The notes below the pieces were generated by a model. That model did no database searches. It was not told the origin of the DNA and saw only the letters and a list, made by a program, of their open reading frames with translations. A stretch of DNA of 64,000 bases from positions 1 through 64,000 of the forward strand of contig DISJ01000016.1 of assembly GCA_002421605.1 (NCBI GenBank). Direction: 5' to 3'. How positions within the stretch are numbered: the first letter of the stretch is position 1; the number at the start of each line of letters is the position of its first letter. Below are positions 26,350-35,637 of the stretch, one piece after another. The position numbers were made by a program, and so were the translations under genes. The DNA comes from Rhodobacteraceae bacterium UBA6213. GTDB taxonomy: Bacteria; Pseudomonadota; Alphaproteobacteria; Rhodobacterales; Rhodobacteraceae.

Positions 26350-27357
26350 ATGGGCGCGCCCGCTGATCTGGTTGCCGAATACGAAGCGTTGGGGCAACGC
26401 CTTGCCGCCGCACGGGTTTCTATCGACCGCCGCTTTATCGGGCAGGAACGGGTGGTGGAACTGGCGCTGGTGGCGCTGTTGTCGGGCGGGCACGGGCTGC
26501 TGGTGGGTCTGCCGGGGTTGGGCAAGACCATGCTGGTCGATACGCTCGGCACCGTGATGGGGCTGAAATCCAGCCGCATCCAGTTTACGCCCGATCTGAT
26601 GCCGGCCGATATTCTGGGCTCCGAGGTGCTGGAAACCACGGCCGATGGCAGCCGCGCGTTTCGCTTTATCGAAGGGCCGGTGTTCTGCCAGCTTCTGATG
26701 GCAGATGAGATCAACCGCGCCAGCCCCCGCACGCAATCGGCGCTGCTGCAGGCGATGCAGGAACGCGAGGTGACGGTAGCTGGGGTGCATCGCCCGCTTG
26801 GCAGCCCCTTTCATGTGCTCGCCACGCAAAACCCGATCGAGCAGGAAGGCACCTACCCGCTGCCCGAGGCGCAGCTTGACCGGTTTCTGGTGCAGATTGA
26901 TGTGGAATATCCCACCCGCGCTACCGAGCGCGACATTCTTTTGGCCACTACGGGTGCCACGCAAAACGCAGCGCATCAGGTCTTTACTGCCGAACAACTG
27001 ATCGCGGCGCAGGCGCTGGTGCGCCGGATGCCGGTGGGCGAGGCGGTGGTGGAAACCATTCTTGATCTGGTGCGCGCCTGTCGCCCGGGTTTGACCGAAT
27101 CGGGGGCAGGGCTTGGCGAAGCACTGGCATGGGGGCCGGGCCCGCGTGCGGCGCAGGCGCTGATGCTGGGGGTGCGGGCAAGGGCGCTGTTGGCCGGCAG
27201 ACTGGCACCTTCGGCCGAGGATGTGCTGGCGCTGGCGCGTCCGGTTCTGGTGCACCGTATGGCGCTCAGCTTTGCTGCGCGCGCACGGGGCGAAACACTG
27301 GCTGCCATCATCGACCGCATCGCCGCCGAGGTGACCCGCACTGAGGTCGCCGCGTGA
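26350..27357 (+). CDS. MoxR family AAA+ ATPase
   Basis: MoxR ATPases act as chaperones that remodel or metal-load partner proteins, usually with the VWA-domain proteins encoded beside them. From ATG 26350 (GGGGAG seven bases upstream) the product is 335 aa; ATG 26335 is also in frame. Walker A GLPGLGKT is near residue 53. Walker B/sensor is LMADEINRASPRTQSALLQ, and the sequence continues FHVLATQNPIEQEGTYPLPE. It heads a four-gene operon: GTGA overlap with the DUF58 gene, then two membrane proteins. Confidence 0.94.
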   Translation: MGAPADLVAEYEALGQRLAAARVSIDRRFIGQERVVELALVALLSGGHGLLVGLPGLGKTMLVDTLGTVMGLKSSRIQFTPDLMPADILGSEVLETTADGSRAFRFIEGPVFCQLLMADEINRASPRTQSALLQAMQEREVTVAGVHRPLGSPFHVLATQNPIEQEGTYPLPEAQLDRFLVQIDVEYPTRATERDILLATTGATQNAAHQVFTAEQLIAAQALVRRMPVGEAVVETILDLVRACRPGLTESGAGLGEALAWGPGPRAAQALMLGVRARALLAGRLAPSAEDVLALARPVLVHRMALSFAARARGETLAAIIDRIAAEVTRTEVAA

Positions 27358-28238
27358 GCATTGCCCCCGCCCAGACCCTGCGGCGCGAGGCCGAGGCGCT
27401 GGCGGCACCCTTGCCGCCGCTGCTGGTTGCTGCCGAGCAATTGGCGGCCTCGGTGCAGATGGGGGCGCACGGGCGCAGACGCGCCGGGGCGGGTGATGAG
27501 TTCTGGCAGTTTCGCGCGGCCGCGGCGGGCGATGCGCTGCGCAGCATCGACTGGCGCCGCTCGGCCCGGTCCGATGCGCAATATGTGCGCGAACGCGAAT
27601 GGCAGGCAGCGCAGTCGATCTATCTCTGGGTCGATGGCGCGGCCTCGATGCAGTATTCCGGCGCTGCTGCACGGGGGTCAAAGGCCACGCGTGCGCGGCT
27701 TTTGGCGCTGGCGCTGGCGGTGCTGATGGTGCGCAGCGGCGAAAAGGTGGGGCTGCTTGCCCCACCTTCGCCGCCGCGCCCCGGGCGGGCGCAACTGCTG
27801 CATCTGGCGTCACTGCTGGCCGCGCCGCAGGATGCGGGGGCAGACTATGGCGCGCCAGCGGCAGAGGGGCTTGCGCCACATGCGCGCGCGCTGATGCTGT
27901 CGGATTTTCTGGGCGACCCCGGCGCGGTCGAGGCGGCGCTGGCGGCGGCGGCGCAGCGCGGCGTGAAGGGCGTGCTGATGCAAGTGCTCGACCCCGACGA
28001 AGAAGCGTTTCCCTATGACGGGCGGGTGATTTTTGAAAGCATGGGCGGCAGCTTGCGATACGAGACACGCGCTGCGGGCGATTTGCGCTTGCGCTACCGT
28101 GAACGGCTAGCGGCGCGTCGCGATCTGCTGGCGGGGCTGGCGCGCGCAGCAGGTTGGCAGTTTGGCACGCATCACACCGGGCAGCCCGCTGCTACAGCGC
28201 TGCTCTGGGCCTTTGCCGCGTTGGAGCGGGGGCGTTGA
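27354..28238 (+). CDS. DUF58 domain-containing protein
   Basis: A 294-aa protein of the DUF58 family, which has a VWA-like fold and accompanies MoxR. The signature GDALRSIDWRRSARSDAQYVRERE lies at about residues 57-80, followed by YLWVDGAASM. GTG 27354 overlaps the moxR stop and its own TGA overlaps the next ATG (TGATG), so the four genes are translationally coupled. It has no signal peptide or membrane span and would be cytosolic. Partner of the MoxR ATPase by context. Confidence 0.9.
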   Translation: MSIAPAQTLRREAEALAAPLPPLLVAAEQLAASVQMGAHGRRRAGAGDEFWQFRAAAAGDALRSIDWRRSARSDAQYVREREWQAAQSIYLWVDGAASMQYSGAAARGSKATRARLLALALAVLMVRSGEKVGLLAPPSPPRPGRAQLLHLASLLAAPQDAGADYGAPAAEGLAPHARALMLSDFLGDPGAVEAALAAAAQRGVKGVLMQVLDPDEEAFPYDGRVIFESMGGSLRYETRAAGDLRLRYRERLAARRDLLAGLARAAGWQFGTHHTGQPAATALLWAFAALERGR

Positions 28239-30967
28239 TGGGCGCGCTTGGCGCCATCAGCTTTGCCTCGCCCTGGCTTCTGGCCGCGCTCGCAGCGCTG
28301 CCGGTGCTGTGGTTTCTTCTGCGCGCCATGCCACCTGCGCCGCTGCGCCGCCGCTTTGCGGGGGTGGCGCTGCTGTTGGGGTTGGCAGACCGCGAGGTGC
28401 AGGCAGAGCGCACGCCGTGGTGGCTGCTGCTGCTGCGTATGGTGGCGCTTGGCGCGGCGATCGTGGGCTTTGCTGGGCCGGTGCTGAACCCGGCATCGCA
28501 GGCGGTTGGTGCCGGGCCGCTGCTGATTGCGATTGATGCCAGTTGGGCCGATGCGCCCAGCTGGGCGCGTGTGCAGGACCGCGCGGCGCGCGCGCTTGAG
28601 GTTGCGCGTGCGGCGGGGCGACCTGCGGCGCTTTTGGCGTTGAGCGATCTGCCGGGCGGGCAGCTAAGCTTTGGCACAGCCGATGCGGTGGCCGAGGGGT
28701 TGCCCGGCCTTGCTCCCCGCCCGTGGGAGCCGGGCGAGGCTGATTGGGCGGCGCTTTTGCCCGAAGGGCGGTTCGATACGCTCTGGCTTTCCGACGGGCT
28801 GGCGCGCGCGATGCGCGCAGGGTTTCTGGCCGCGGTGGAACCGCGCGGCACCGTGACGGTGTTTCAACCCGCGGCCCCTGTGCTGGCGCTTGGCGCGCCG
28901 CAATTGCTGGATGGCGCGGTCAAGGTGCCGCTGCTGTCCAATGGCGCAGAGGCGTCTGAGCTGGAGGTGGTGGCGCGCGGCCCCGACCCGGCGGGGATCG
29001 AGCGCGATCTGGGCCGAGTTACGGCGCTTGCGGGCGCCGATGCGGATTTTGCGCTACCGGCCGAACTGCGCAACCGCATCACACGGTTCGAGATTGCTGG
29101 GCAACGTGGCGCGGGCGCAGTGGCGCTGACGGACGACGCCTTGAAGCGGCGCAAGGTGGCGCTGGTCGCCGCCGGAAGCGCGCGCGAGGGGTTGGAACTG
29201 CTTGCCCCCACCCACTATCTGCGCCAAGCGCTGGCGCCAAGCGCCGAGATCCTCGAAGGTACGTTGGAGGATATGCTGCTTGCAGCCCCAGATGCGGTGA
29301 TACTGGCCGATGTCGCGCAAGTGGCCGACCCCGAGCGGTTGGCCGACTGGGTGGCGCGCGGCGGCCTGCTGATCCGCTTTGCCGGTCCGCGCATGGCGGC
29401 GGGGTTGACCGGCCAGGATGACCCGCTTTTGCCGGTGCGGCTTCGCGCAGGTGGGCGCGAAGTGGGCGGCACCATGAGCTGGGGCGCACCGCGTACGTTG
29501 GCTCCATTTGCGCCCGACAGCCCCTTTGCCGGGCTGGTGCTGCCCGCCGAGGTCGTTGTGCGCGCGCAGGTTCTGGCCGAACCTTCGCCGGAATTGGCCT
29601 CTCGCACCATCGCGTCGCTGGAAGATGGCACGCCCTTGGTGACCCGCGCAGCACTTGGCGAGGGCTGGGTGGTGCTGTTCCACGTATCGGCCAACGCGGA
29701 ATGGTCAAGCTTGCCGCTTTCGGGCCTGTTCGTGCAGATGCTGGAACGGCTGGCACTAGCCAGTGGCACCGCGCGTGAGGGCGTCGCCGATCTGGCGGGG
29801 GCGACCTGGGTGGCAGAGCGGGTGCTGGACGGGTTCGGCGCGCTGCGCCCTGCTGGGGCGCTGGGCGGGGTCAGTGGCGAAAAGCTGGCGGCACGCGAAC
29901 TTGGGGCCGCGCTGCCGCCGGGGTTATATTCTGCGGGCGAGCGGCAGGTGGCTTTGAACACCATCGCGCCGGGGCGGGTTCTGGAGGGCGCAGTTTGGCC
30001 CGCCGGGGTGACGGTCGAGGCAGATGTGCAGGCCCCGCCGCCGCTGCCGTTGCAAGGTGCGCTGTTGGCGTTGGCGCTTGGCCTTTTGCTGGTCGATGTT
30101 TTGGGCACACTGGCTGTTTCCGGGCGGTTGCGCGCCGCGCGTGGGGTGGCGGTGCTGCTGGCGCTCTTGCTCCTGCCCTTTGCCCCCGGCCCCGCGCGCG
30201 CCGAAATGGACCCCGCGCGCGCTCTGGCGGTGGCGGGCGAGGTGGTGCTGGCCTATGTGCCAACGGGCGATGACGCGGTTGATCGCATTTCGGCCGCAGG
30301 CATGGTGGGATTGTCGCAGGTGCTTTACGCGCGCACCTCGGTTGAACCGGGGCCACCGCTGGCGGTGGACCTTGAAACCGACGATCTGGCGCTGTTCACC
30401 TTTCTCTACTGGCCGGTCACTGCCGATGCGGCCGTTCCCTCGCCCACGGCCTATGCCCGTATCAACCGCTATCTGCGCGGCGGAGGCATGATCTTGTTTG
30501 ACACGCGCGACGCCGATTTTGCGGGTTTTGGCACCGCGACGCCCGAGGGGCGGCGGTTGCAGGCATTGGCAGCCCCGCTTGATATCCCGCCACTAGAACC
30601 GATTCCGGCCGACCATGTGCTGACCCGGTCTTTCTACCTGCTGCAAGACTTTCCCGGTCGCTTCGTCGGGCGCGGAGTCTGGGTCGAGGCGGCACCGCCT
30701 GATGCGGAACTGGCCGAGGGGATGCCGTTTCGCAACCTCAACGATGGCGTCACCCCGGTGGTGATCGGTGGCAACGACTGGGCCGCCGCTTGGGCGGTTG
30801 ATGGCAGCGGCGCGCCACTGCTGCCCGTAGGGCGCGGGCAGACCGGTGAGCGGCAACGCGAAATCGCCTACCGCTTTGGCGTCAACCTGCTGATGCATGT
30901 GCTGACCGGCAACTACAAATCGGATCAGGTGCATGTGCCTGCACTGCTGGAAAGGCTTGGGCAATGA
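28238..30967 (+). CDS. BatA-like / DUF4159 membrane protein
   Basis: A 909-aa protein. Two membrane spans lie near the N-terminus (SPWLLAALAALPVLWFLL and a second around residue 65-85), as in BatA proteins. They are followed by a VWA-like region with LLIAIDASWAD in the metal-site position, a central region resembling type 1 glutamine amidotransferase folds, two spans around 615-660, and a C-terminal DUF4159 domain from about 665 (LAYVPTGDD, FLYWPVTADA, GGMILFDTRDADF). ATG 28238 gives the BatA-type start. Inferred role: envelope partner of the MoxR ATPase. Confidence 0.87.
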   Translation: MGALGAISFASPWLLAALAALPVLWFLLRAMPPAPLRRRFAGVALLLGLADREVQAERTPWWLLLLRMVALGAAIVGFAGPVLNPASQAVGAGPLLIAIDASWADAPSWARVQDRAARALEVARAAGRPAALLALSDLPGGQLSFGTADAVAEGLPGLAPRPWEPGEADWAALLPEGRFDTLWLSDGLARAMRAGFLAAVEPRGTVTVFQPAAPVLALGAPQLLDGAVKVPLLSNGAEASELEVVARGPDPAGIERDLGRVTALAGADADFALPAELRNRITRFEIAGQRGAGAVALTDDALKRRKVALVAAGSAREGLELLAPTHYLRQALAPSAEILEGTLEDMLLAAPDAVILADVAQVADPERLADWVARGGLLIRFAGPRMAAGLTGQDDPLLPVRLRAGGREVGGTMSWGAPRTLAPFAPDSPFAGLVLPAEVVVRAQVLAEPSPELASRTIASLEDGTPLVTRAALGEGWVVLFHVSANAEWSSLPLSGLFVQMLERLALASGTAREGVADLAGATWVAERVLDGFGALRPAGALGGVSGEKLAARELGAALPPGLYSAGERQVALNTIAPGRVLEGAVWPAGVTVEADVQAPPPLPLQGALLALALGLLLVDVLGTLAVSGRLRAARGVAVLLALLLLPFAPGPARAEMDPARALAVAGEVVLAYVPTGDDAVDRISAAGMVGLSQVLYARTSVEPGPPLAVDLETDDLALFTFLYWPVTADAAVPSPTAYARINRYLRGGGMILFDTRDADFAGFGTATPEGRRLQALAAPLDIPPLEPIPADHVLTRSFYLLQDFPGRFVGRGVWVEAAPPDAELAEGMPFRNLNDGVTPVVIGGNDWAAAWAVDGSGAPLLPVGRGQTGERQREIAYRFGVNLLMHVLTGNYKSDQVHVPALLERLGQ

Positions 30968-33057
30968 TCGGCGGGGCGAGCCTTGTTTACGCGCCGCTTG
31001 TGCCTTGGCCGCTTTTGGCGACATTGGCCGGAATGGCGGTTTTGGCGCTCGCCTTCGCGCTGTGGCGCGGGCTGGCAGGCTGGGTGCTTCGGGTCGCTGC
31101 GGCAATCGTTCTGCTGGCGGCACTTGCCGGGCCAGGGCTGCAAAATGAAACGCGCGCGGGTTTAAGCGATATTGTGATCGTGGTCGAGGACCGCAGCGCC
31201 AGCCAAAGCCTGCCCGGCCGCGAGGCGCAGACCGATGCGGCGATGGCGCGCATTGAGGCTGATCTTGCCGCACTTCCTGACACCGAAATGCGCGTGGTGC
31301 GTTTGGGCGATAGCGCGGCCAACGAAGGCACGCTTTTGGCGCAAGCCCTTGCCGAGGCGCTGGCGGCCGAACCGCGCGACCGCGTCGCCGGGGTGATCGT
31401 GGTTAGCGATGGGCAGGTGCATGACGCGGCCCAGATGCCCGCGCTGCCCGCACCGTTGCAAGTGCTTCTGACAGGGCGCGCCGCCGATTGGGACCGCCGT
31501 CTGCTGATCCAGACCGCGCCCGCCTTTGGCATTATCGGAGAGCCGGTCGTGGTGCGGCTTCGCATTGACGATCTGGGCGCCGTGCCCGGTGATGCGTCAC
31601 CAACGGCGTTGCTGAGTATTGCCCTCGAAGGGGGGGCTGCGCAGACCTATCAGGTGCCGGTGGGGGTCGATCTCGAATTGCCGCTGACGCTAGATCATGG
31701 CGGCCAGAACGTGGTGCAAATTGATCTGGCAGAGACGCCGGGCGAGCTGACAACGCGCAACAATTCGGCGGTGGTGCAGGTGAATGGTGTGCGCGACCGC
31801 CTGCGGGTGCTGTTGGTTTCGGGCGAGCCGCACGCGGGCGAGCGGACTTGGCGCAACCTTTTGAAATCTGACAGCGCGGTGGACCTTGTGCATTTTACCA
31901 TCCTGCGCCCGCCCGAAAAGCAGGACGGGGTGCCAGTTGATGAGTTGTCGCTGATCGCCTTTCCCACACAGGAACTTTTTGTCGAAAAGATCGATGAGTT
32001 TGACCTGATTATCTTTGACCGCTACCGCGTGCGCGGGATTTTGCCTGCAGCCTACTTTGGCAACATCCGCGCATACGTTGAACGCGGCGGCGCGGTGCTG
32101 GTGGCGGCGGGGCCAGAATTCGCCACCGCCGAAAGCCTCGCCTATACCGATCTGGGCGAGATTCTTCCGGCGTGGCCGGGCGGCAAGGTGCTGGAGGGCG
32201 CATTTTTGCCGCGCCCGACCGCGCTAGGGCTGCGCCATCCGGTGACGGCGGTACTGCCGGGTATTTCGGCAGAGGGCAGCGACCCAACTTGGGGGCGATG
32301 GCTGCGCCAGGTGGCGGTAGAGCCTGCACCAACGGCGCAGGTGGTGCTCGAAGGCGCGAATAATGCGCCATTGCTGGTGCTTGACCGGGTTGGCGACGGG
32401 CGGGTGGTGCTGCTTGCGTCGGATCAGGCGTGGCTGTGGGATCGAGGCTATGAGGGCGGTGGGCCGCAGGCAGAACTGTTGCGCCGCATTGCACACTGGG
32501 CGATGTCGGAACCAGAACTGGAGGAAGAAGCACTGGCGGGCGAGGTTGATCCTGGCGCGCTGGGGTTGACCGTGGTGCGGCGCAGTATGCAAGCCACGGT
32601 GGAGTCCGTGATCATCACCAGCCCCGACGGCAGCGAGGTCACGCTGGATCTGGCCGAAACCGCACCGGGCCGCTTTACCGCGCACTGGCAGGCGCCTGCG
32701 CCGGGTCTTTACCGGATGCGGTCGGGTGATCTGGAAACGGTCGTTGCGCTTGGCCCGGCCAGCCCGCGAGAATACGAGGCGGCGGTGGCCAGCCCCGAGC
32801 CGCTGGCGGCGGCTGTTGCTGCGGCGGGCGGCGCCTTCAGCGCGCTTGAAGACGGCGTGCCAGAGGTGCGGCAGGTGCGCGCCGGGCGTGCGAGCGCCGG
32901 GCGCGGCTGGATTGGCATCACCCCGCGTGGTGCCGCCGCAACGCTGGATATCCGGCTCAGCCCGCTGTTACCCGGCTGGCTGTGGCTGCTGTTTGCCGCC
33001 ACGCTCAGCCTTGCGGCATGGCTGATTGAAGGACGCGGGCGGCGACGGGTTGCCTAG
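30964..33057 (+). CDS. Large membrane protein with VWA-like and amidotransferase-like domains
   Basis: A 697-aa protein starting with ATG overlapping the previous stop (ATGA). Two membrane spans are near residues 10-50, and one is near the C-terminus (about 670-690), followed by a basic tail. After the spans, IVIVVEDRSASQS has the DxSxS metal-site pattern of VWA domains. A central segment beginning LRVLLVSGEPHAGERTWRN, with LIIFDRYRVRG and GGAVLVAAGPE, resembles a class I glutamine amidotransferase fold without an obvious nucleophile cysteine. It is the last gene of the MoxR operon. Function unknown. Confidence 0.82.
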   Translation: MIGGASLVYAPLVPWPLLATLAGMAVLALAFALWRGLAGWVLRVAAAIVLLAALAGPGLQNETRAGLSDIVIVVEDRSASQSLPGREAQTDAAMARIEADLAALPDTEMRVVRLGDSAANEGTLLAQALAEALAAEPRDRVAGVIVVSDGQVHDAAQMPALPAPLQVLLTGRAADWDRRLLIQTAPAFGIIGEPVVVRLRIDDLGAVPGDASPTALLSIALEGGAAQTYQVPVGVDLELPLTLDHGGQNVVQIDLAETPGELTTRNNSAVVQVNGVRDRLRVLLVSGEPHAGERTWRNLLKSDSAVDLVHFTILRPPEKQDGVPVDELSLIAFPTQELFVEKIDEFDLIIFDRYRVRGILPAAYFGNIRAYVERGGAVLVAAGPEFATAESLAYTDLGEILPAWPGGKVLEGAFLPRPTALGLRHPVTAVLPGISAEGSDPTWGRWLRQVAVEPAPTAQVVLEGANNAPLLVLDRVGDGRVVLLASDQAWLWDRGYEGGGPQAELLRRIAHWAMSEPELEEEALAGEVDPGALGLTVVRRSMQATVESVIITSPDGSEVTLDLAETAPGRFTAHWQAPAPGLYRMRSGDLETVVALGPASPREYEAAVASPEPLAAAVAAAGGAFSALEDGVPEVRQVRAGRASAGRGWIGITPRGAAATLDIRLSPLLPGWLWLLFAATLSLAAWLIEGRGRRRVA

Positions 33058-33545
33058 CGCGCGCAGCGATCGAGACTGGCCGCGCCGAGCGACTGAGGCA
33101 GCAGCATCAGGTTTTCAAATCGGGTCCAGGTGCCACCCTCGTCGCCGCTGACTTGATAGCCGCTAACGCAAAGCGTGCGGCCCAAGATTAGCGTGTCTTC
33201 GCTAACAGCGGGCAGCACCAGAATTGCCTGACCACTGATGAGTCCGCGCTCGATGCCGCCGGCAGTTCCAGTTTGAAACATGTTCGCCATAGCAAGCGCA
33301 TCAGGGTCATCGGTGCAAACCGCGCCAAGCAGCACGGCCAGACGCGCGGGCCAATGTCGCTCAATTCCAGCAGAACCTGAAATGCCCTTGATCGCGGGTT
33401 CGATTTGCGCCGGCAGCGCCGCCATACGCAGAACGGTGCCGCACAGGTCAAGTGGCGGCACCGGTGGCAGCGGTGCCGCTTTGGCTATTGAGGCAAGCGC
33501 AAGCGTCGCCACTGCGGCTAGGTGCAGGGGAGTGATGGCGCGCAT
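33054..33545 (-). CDS. Secreted hypothetical protein
   Basis: A 163-aa product with a signal peptide of about 23 residues ending AKA. It has four cysteines (in DLCGT, AVCTD, TLCVS and DRCAR) that could form two disulfides. I recognise no domain. Its TAG stop lies inside the CTAG shared with the TAG of the convergent preceding gene, so the two genes overlap by 4 nt. It is followed upstream by another secreted protein gene on the same strand. Confidence 0.7.
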   Translation of the reverse strand: MRAITPLHLAAVATLALASIAKAAPLPPVPPLDLCGTVLRMAALPAQIEPAIKGISGSAGIERHWPARLAVLLGAVCTDDPDALAMANMFQTGTAGGIERGLISGQAILVLPAVSEDTLILGRTLCVSGYQVSGDEGGTWTRFENLMLLPQSLGAASLDRCAR

Positions 33546-33571
33546 CTTACATTCCTCATCGACAGGTGCCC

Positions 33572-33982
33572 TTACGGCATGGTCCAGACTTTGATCGAGC
33601 TAAGAGTATCGTTCCACCAGCCCGACATCGCGACCTGTTTGATCGAGTCGGTTTCGTTGTTCTCGATGTTCCAGGTAGAGCCGCCAAAGTTCGTGTGCTG
33701 ATAAATCCGCACCCTTGTTTTAGGCCCAAGCGTGATGCAACTGGCCTTGTCATTGAACCAGCCGACCGAGGTGTAAGTAACACCCGGCTTGTCGATAAAG
33801 GCAAAATACCCTTCGGCATTCGGTGCGGTGCAGTCGGATCGGTCATAGGCGACTGCTTCGCCCTTTGAGGGGTTCAGTTTCTTTGTGTAGCTGTCCCATG
33901 TGCCCGCTTGCACCGCCACGCCGGCAAGGGTCAGGGTGGCGACAAGTGCCGATGCTATAGCGTAATGTGAACGGAGATTCAT
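33572..33982 (-). CDS. Secreted single-domain beta/gamma-crystallin protein
   Basis: From ATG 33982 (GAGGG upstream) the product is 136 aa with a signal peptide of about 26 residues. The mature protein is one crystallin domain. The C-terminal Greek key has VRIYQHTNFGGSTWNI and ends GWWNDTLSSIKVW, where NDTLSS fits the calcium-binding N/D-N/D-x-x-S/T-S motif. The first half has GWFNDKASCITL, a degenerate copy with Cys in place of the final Ser. Such bacterial proteins are extracellular or periplasmic Ca2+-binding modules. It is divergent from glcD. Confidence 0.85.
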   Translation of the reverse strand: MNLRSHYAIASALVATLTLAGVAVQAGTWDSYTKKLNPSKGEAVAYDRSDCTAPNAEGYFAFIDKPGVTYTSVGWFNDKASCITLGPKTRVRIYQHTNFGGSTWNIENNETDSIKQVAMSGWWNDTLSSIKVWTMP

Positions 33983-34132
33983 GATGCCCTCCTTTAGCGC
34001 CGCCTTGGGCGGTCGCAAGCAGGGGGCCGCCACTTGGGCGCGACCGAAAGTTTGCGCCGATCTGCGCGAAAAAGCGTTGACGCAGATCAACCAGCACGCG
34101 GATTGGCCAATTTCGCTTGCTTGATGGCAAAA

Positions 34133-34153
34133 CTGGTTATATTTCCTTACCAG
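34133..34153 (+). promoter_or_regulatory. Inverted repeat before glcD, possible operator
   Basis: CTGGT 34133-34137 and ACCAG 34149-34153 form a dyad with an 11-nt AT-rich spacer, ending 16 nt before the glcD ATG. TGGT/ACCA half-sites are used by GntR-type regulators of glycolate and lactate genes, but their usual spacing is shorter. No regulator gene is adjacent. Confidence 0.3.
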
Positions 34154-34169
34154 ATCAGGAGGTGCCGCC

Positions 34170-35600
34170 ATGCAGATGCCCGTTCCAAACCCGGCGATTC
34201 TGGCGAAAAAGGCGGCCGTCGTGGCGGCGCTGCGCGCGGTTCTGCCCGCCGATGCGGTGATCGATGCGCCCGAAGAAACCCGCGCCTATGAATGTGACGC
34301 ACTGGCCGCCTATCGCGCACAGCCGTTGGCCGTAGTGTTGCCACGCACGACGGGCGAGGTGGCGGCGGCGCTAAAGGTTTGCCACGGTTTCGCCGTGCCG
34401 GTGGTGCCGCGTGGCGCGGGCACCAGCCTTGCGGGCGGTGCGATGCCAACCGAGGATGCGGTGATCCTTGGGGTCGCGCGGATGACTGCGGTGCTTGAGG
34501 TCGATACCGCCAACCGCTTCATCCGGGTCGAGGCAGGGCGCACCAATCTGGCAGTGACTGCTGCGGTTGAAAGCGAGGGGTTCTTTTATGCGCCCGATCC
34601 GTCCAGTCAGCTTGCCTGCCTGATTGCAGGCAACATCGCGATGAACTCGGGCGGTGCGCATTGCCTCAAATACGGGGTGACGACCAACAACCTTCTTGGC
34701 GTTACGCTGGTGACGATGGCGGGAGAGGTGCTGGAAATTGGCGGTCCGTGGAACGATGCGGGCGGTTTCGATTTGCTCGGCCTCGTGTGTGGTTCGGAGG
34801 GCCAGCTTGGCGTGGTAACCGAGGCGACGCTGCGCATTCTGCCCAAGCCCGAGGGCGCGCGCCCTGTGCTGATCGGGTTTGACAGCAACGCAGTGGCCGG
34901 GGCCTGCGTGGCCGACATCATCCGCGCGGGCGTGCTGCCCGTGGCGATCGAGTTTATGGACCGCCCCTGCATCCGCGCCACTGAAGATTTCGCGCATGCC
35001 GGTTACCCCGATTGCGAGGCGTTGCTGATCGTCGAGGTCGAGGGCGGTGAGGCCGAAATTGCCGAACAACTTGGGTTGATCCGCCAGATTGCGATGCGTC
35101 ACGCGCCAGTCGAGTTTCGCGAAAGCCGGTCGGAAGAAGAAAGCAGGAAGATCTGGCTTGGGCGTAAATCGGCCTTTGGCGCGATGGGGCAGATCAACGA
35201 TTACGTCTGCCTTGACGGCACGATCCCGGTCAGCGCGCTGCCGCAGGTGCTGAGCCGCATCGCTGAATTGGCCAAGACGGCCGGGCTGGAGGTAGCCAAC
35301 GTCTTTCACGCAGGCGACGGCAACATGCACCCTTTGATCCTTTATAATGCCAACCTGCCCGGCGATCTGGAACGCTGCGAGGCGCTTGGCGCCGATATTC
35401 TGCGCCTTTGCGTCGAGGTGGGCGGGTGCCTGACCGGCGAGCATGGCGTGGGCATTGAAAAGCGTGATCTGATGCTGACACAGTTCAATGGCGTGGACCT
35501 AGAGGCGCAGATGCGGGTCAAGGACGTTTTCGACCCGCTCTGGCTGCTGAACCCCGCCAAGGTGTTTCCGCTGGATCTGAGTGCCGAGCGGCGCTGCTAG
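34170..35600 (+). CDS. glcD: Glycolate oxidase FAD subunit GlcD
   Basis: GlcD is the FAD-binding subunit of glycolate oxidase, which converts glycolate to glyoxylate at the membrane with GlcE and GlcF. The 476-aa product has the FAD_binding_4 domain with VPRGAGTSLAGGAMP near residue 85 and NIAMNSGGAHCLKYGVT near 155. The C-terminal FAD oxidase domain has NVFHAGDGNMHPLILY and CLTGEHGVGIEKRD. AGGAGG precedes ATG 34170. It is followed by glcE, a small membrane gene and glcF. Confidence 0.95.
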   Translation: MQMPVPNPAILAKKAAVVAALRAVLPADAVIDAPEETRAYECDALAAYRAQPLAVVLPRTTGEVAAALKVCHGFAVPVVPRGAGTSLAGGAMPTEDAVILGVARMTAVLEVDTANRFIRVEAGRTNLAVTAAVESEGFFYAPDPSSQLACLIAGNIAMNSGGAHCLKYGVTTNNLLGVTLVTMAGEVLEIGGPWNDAGGFDLLGLVCGSEGQLGVVTEATLRILPKPEGARPVLIGFDSNAVAGACVADIIRAGVLPVAIEFMDRPCIRATEDFAHAGYPDCEALLIVEVEGGEAEIAEQLGLIRQIAMRHAPVEFRESRSEEESRKIWLGRKSAFGAMGQINDYVCLDGTIPVSALPQVLSRIAELAKTAGLEVANVFHAGDGNMHPLILYNANLPGDLERCEALGADILRLCVEVGGCLTGEHGVGIEKRDLMLTQFNGVDLEAQMRVKDVFDPLWLLNPAKVFPLDLSAERRC

Positions 35601-35637
35601 GGCCTTGGGCCATCGACAATGAGAAGCAGAGGGTGCG

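Noticed and set aside
26281..28068. Long minus-strand open frame (795 codons in total) continuing from the DUF1285 gene across moxR and DUF58
   Set aside because: The extension is antisense to a clear MoxR/DUF58 operon and is Arg/Pro/Ala-rich with no motif. Only the part from ATG 26280 downward has family sequence.
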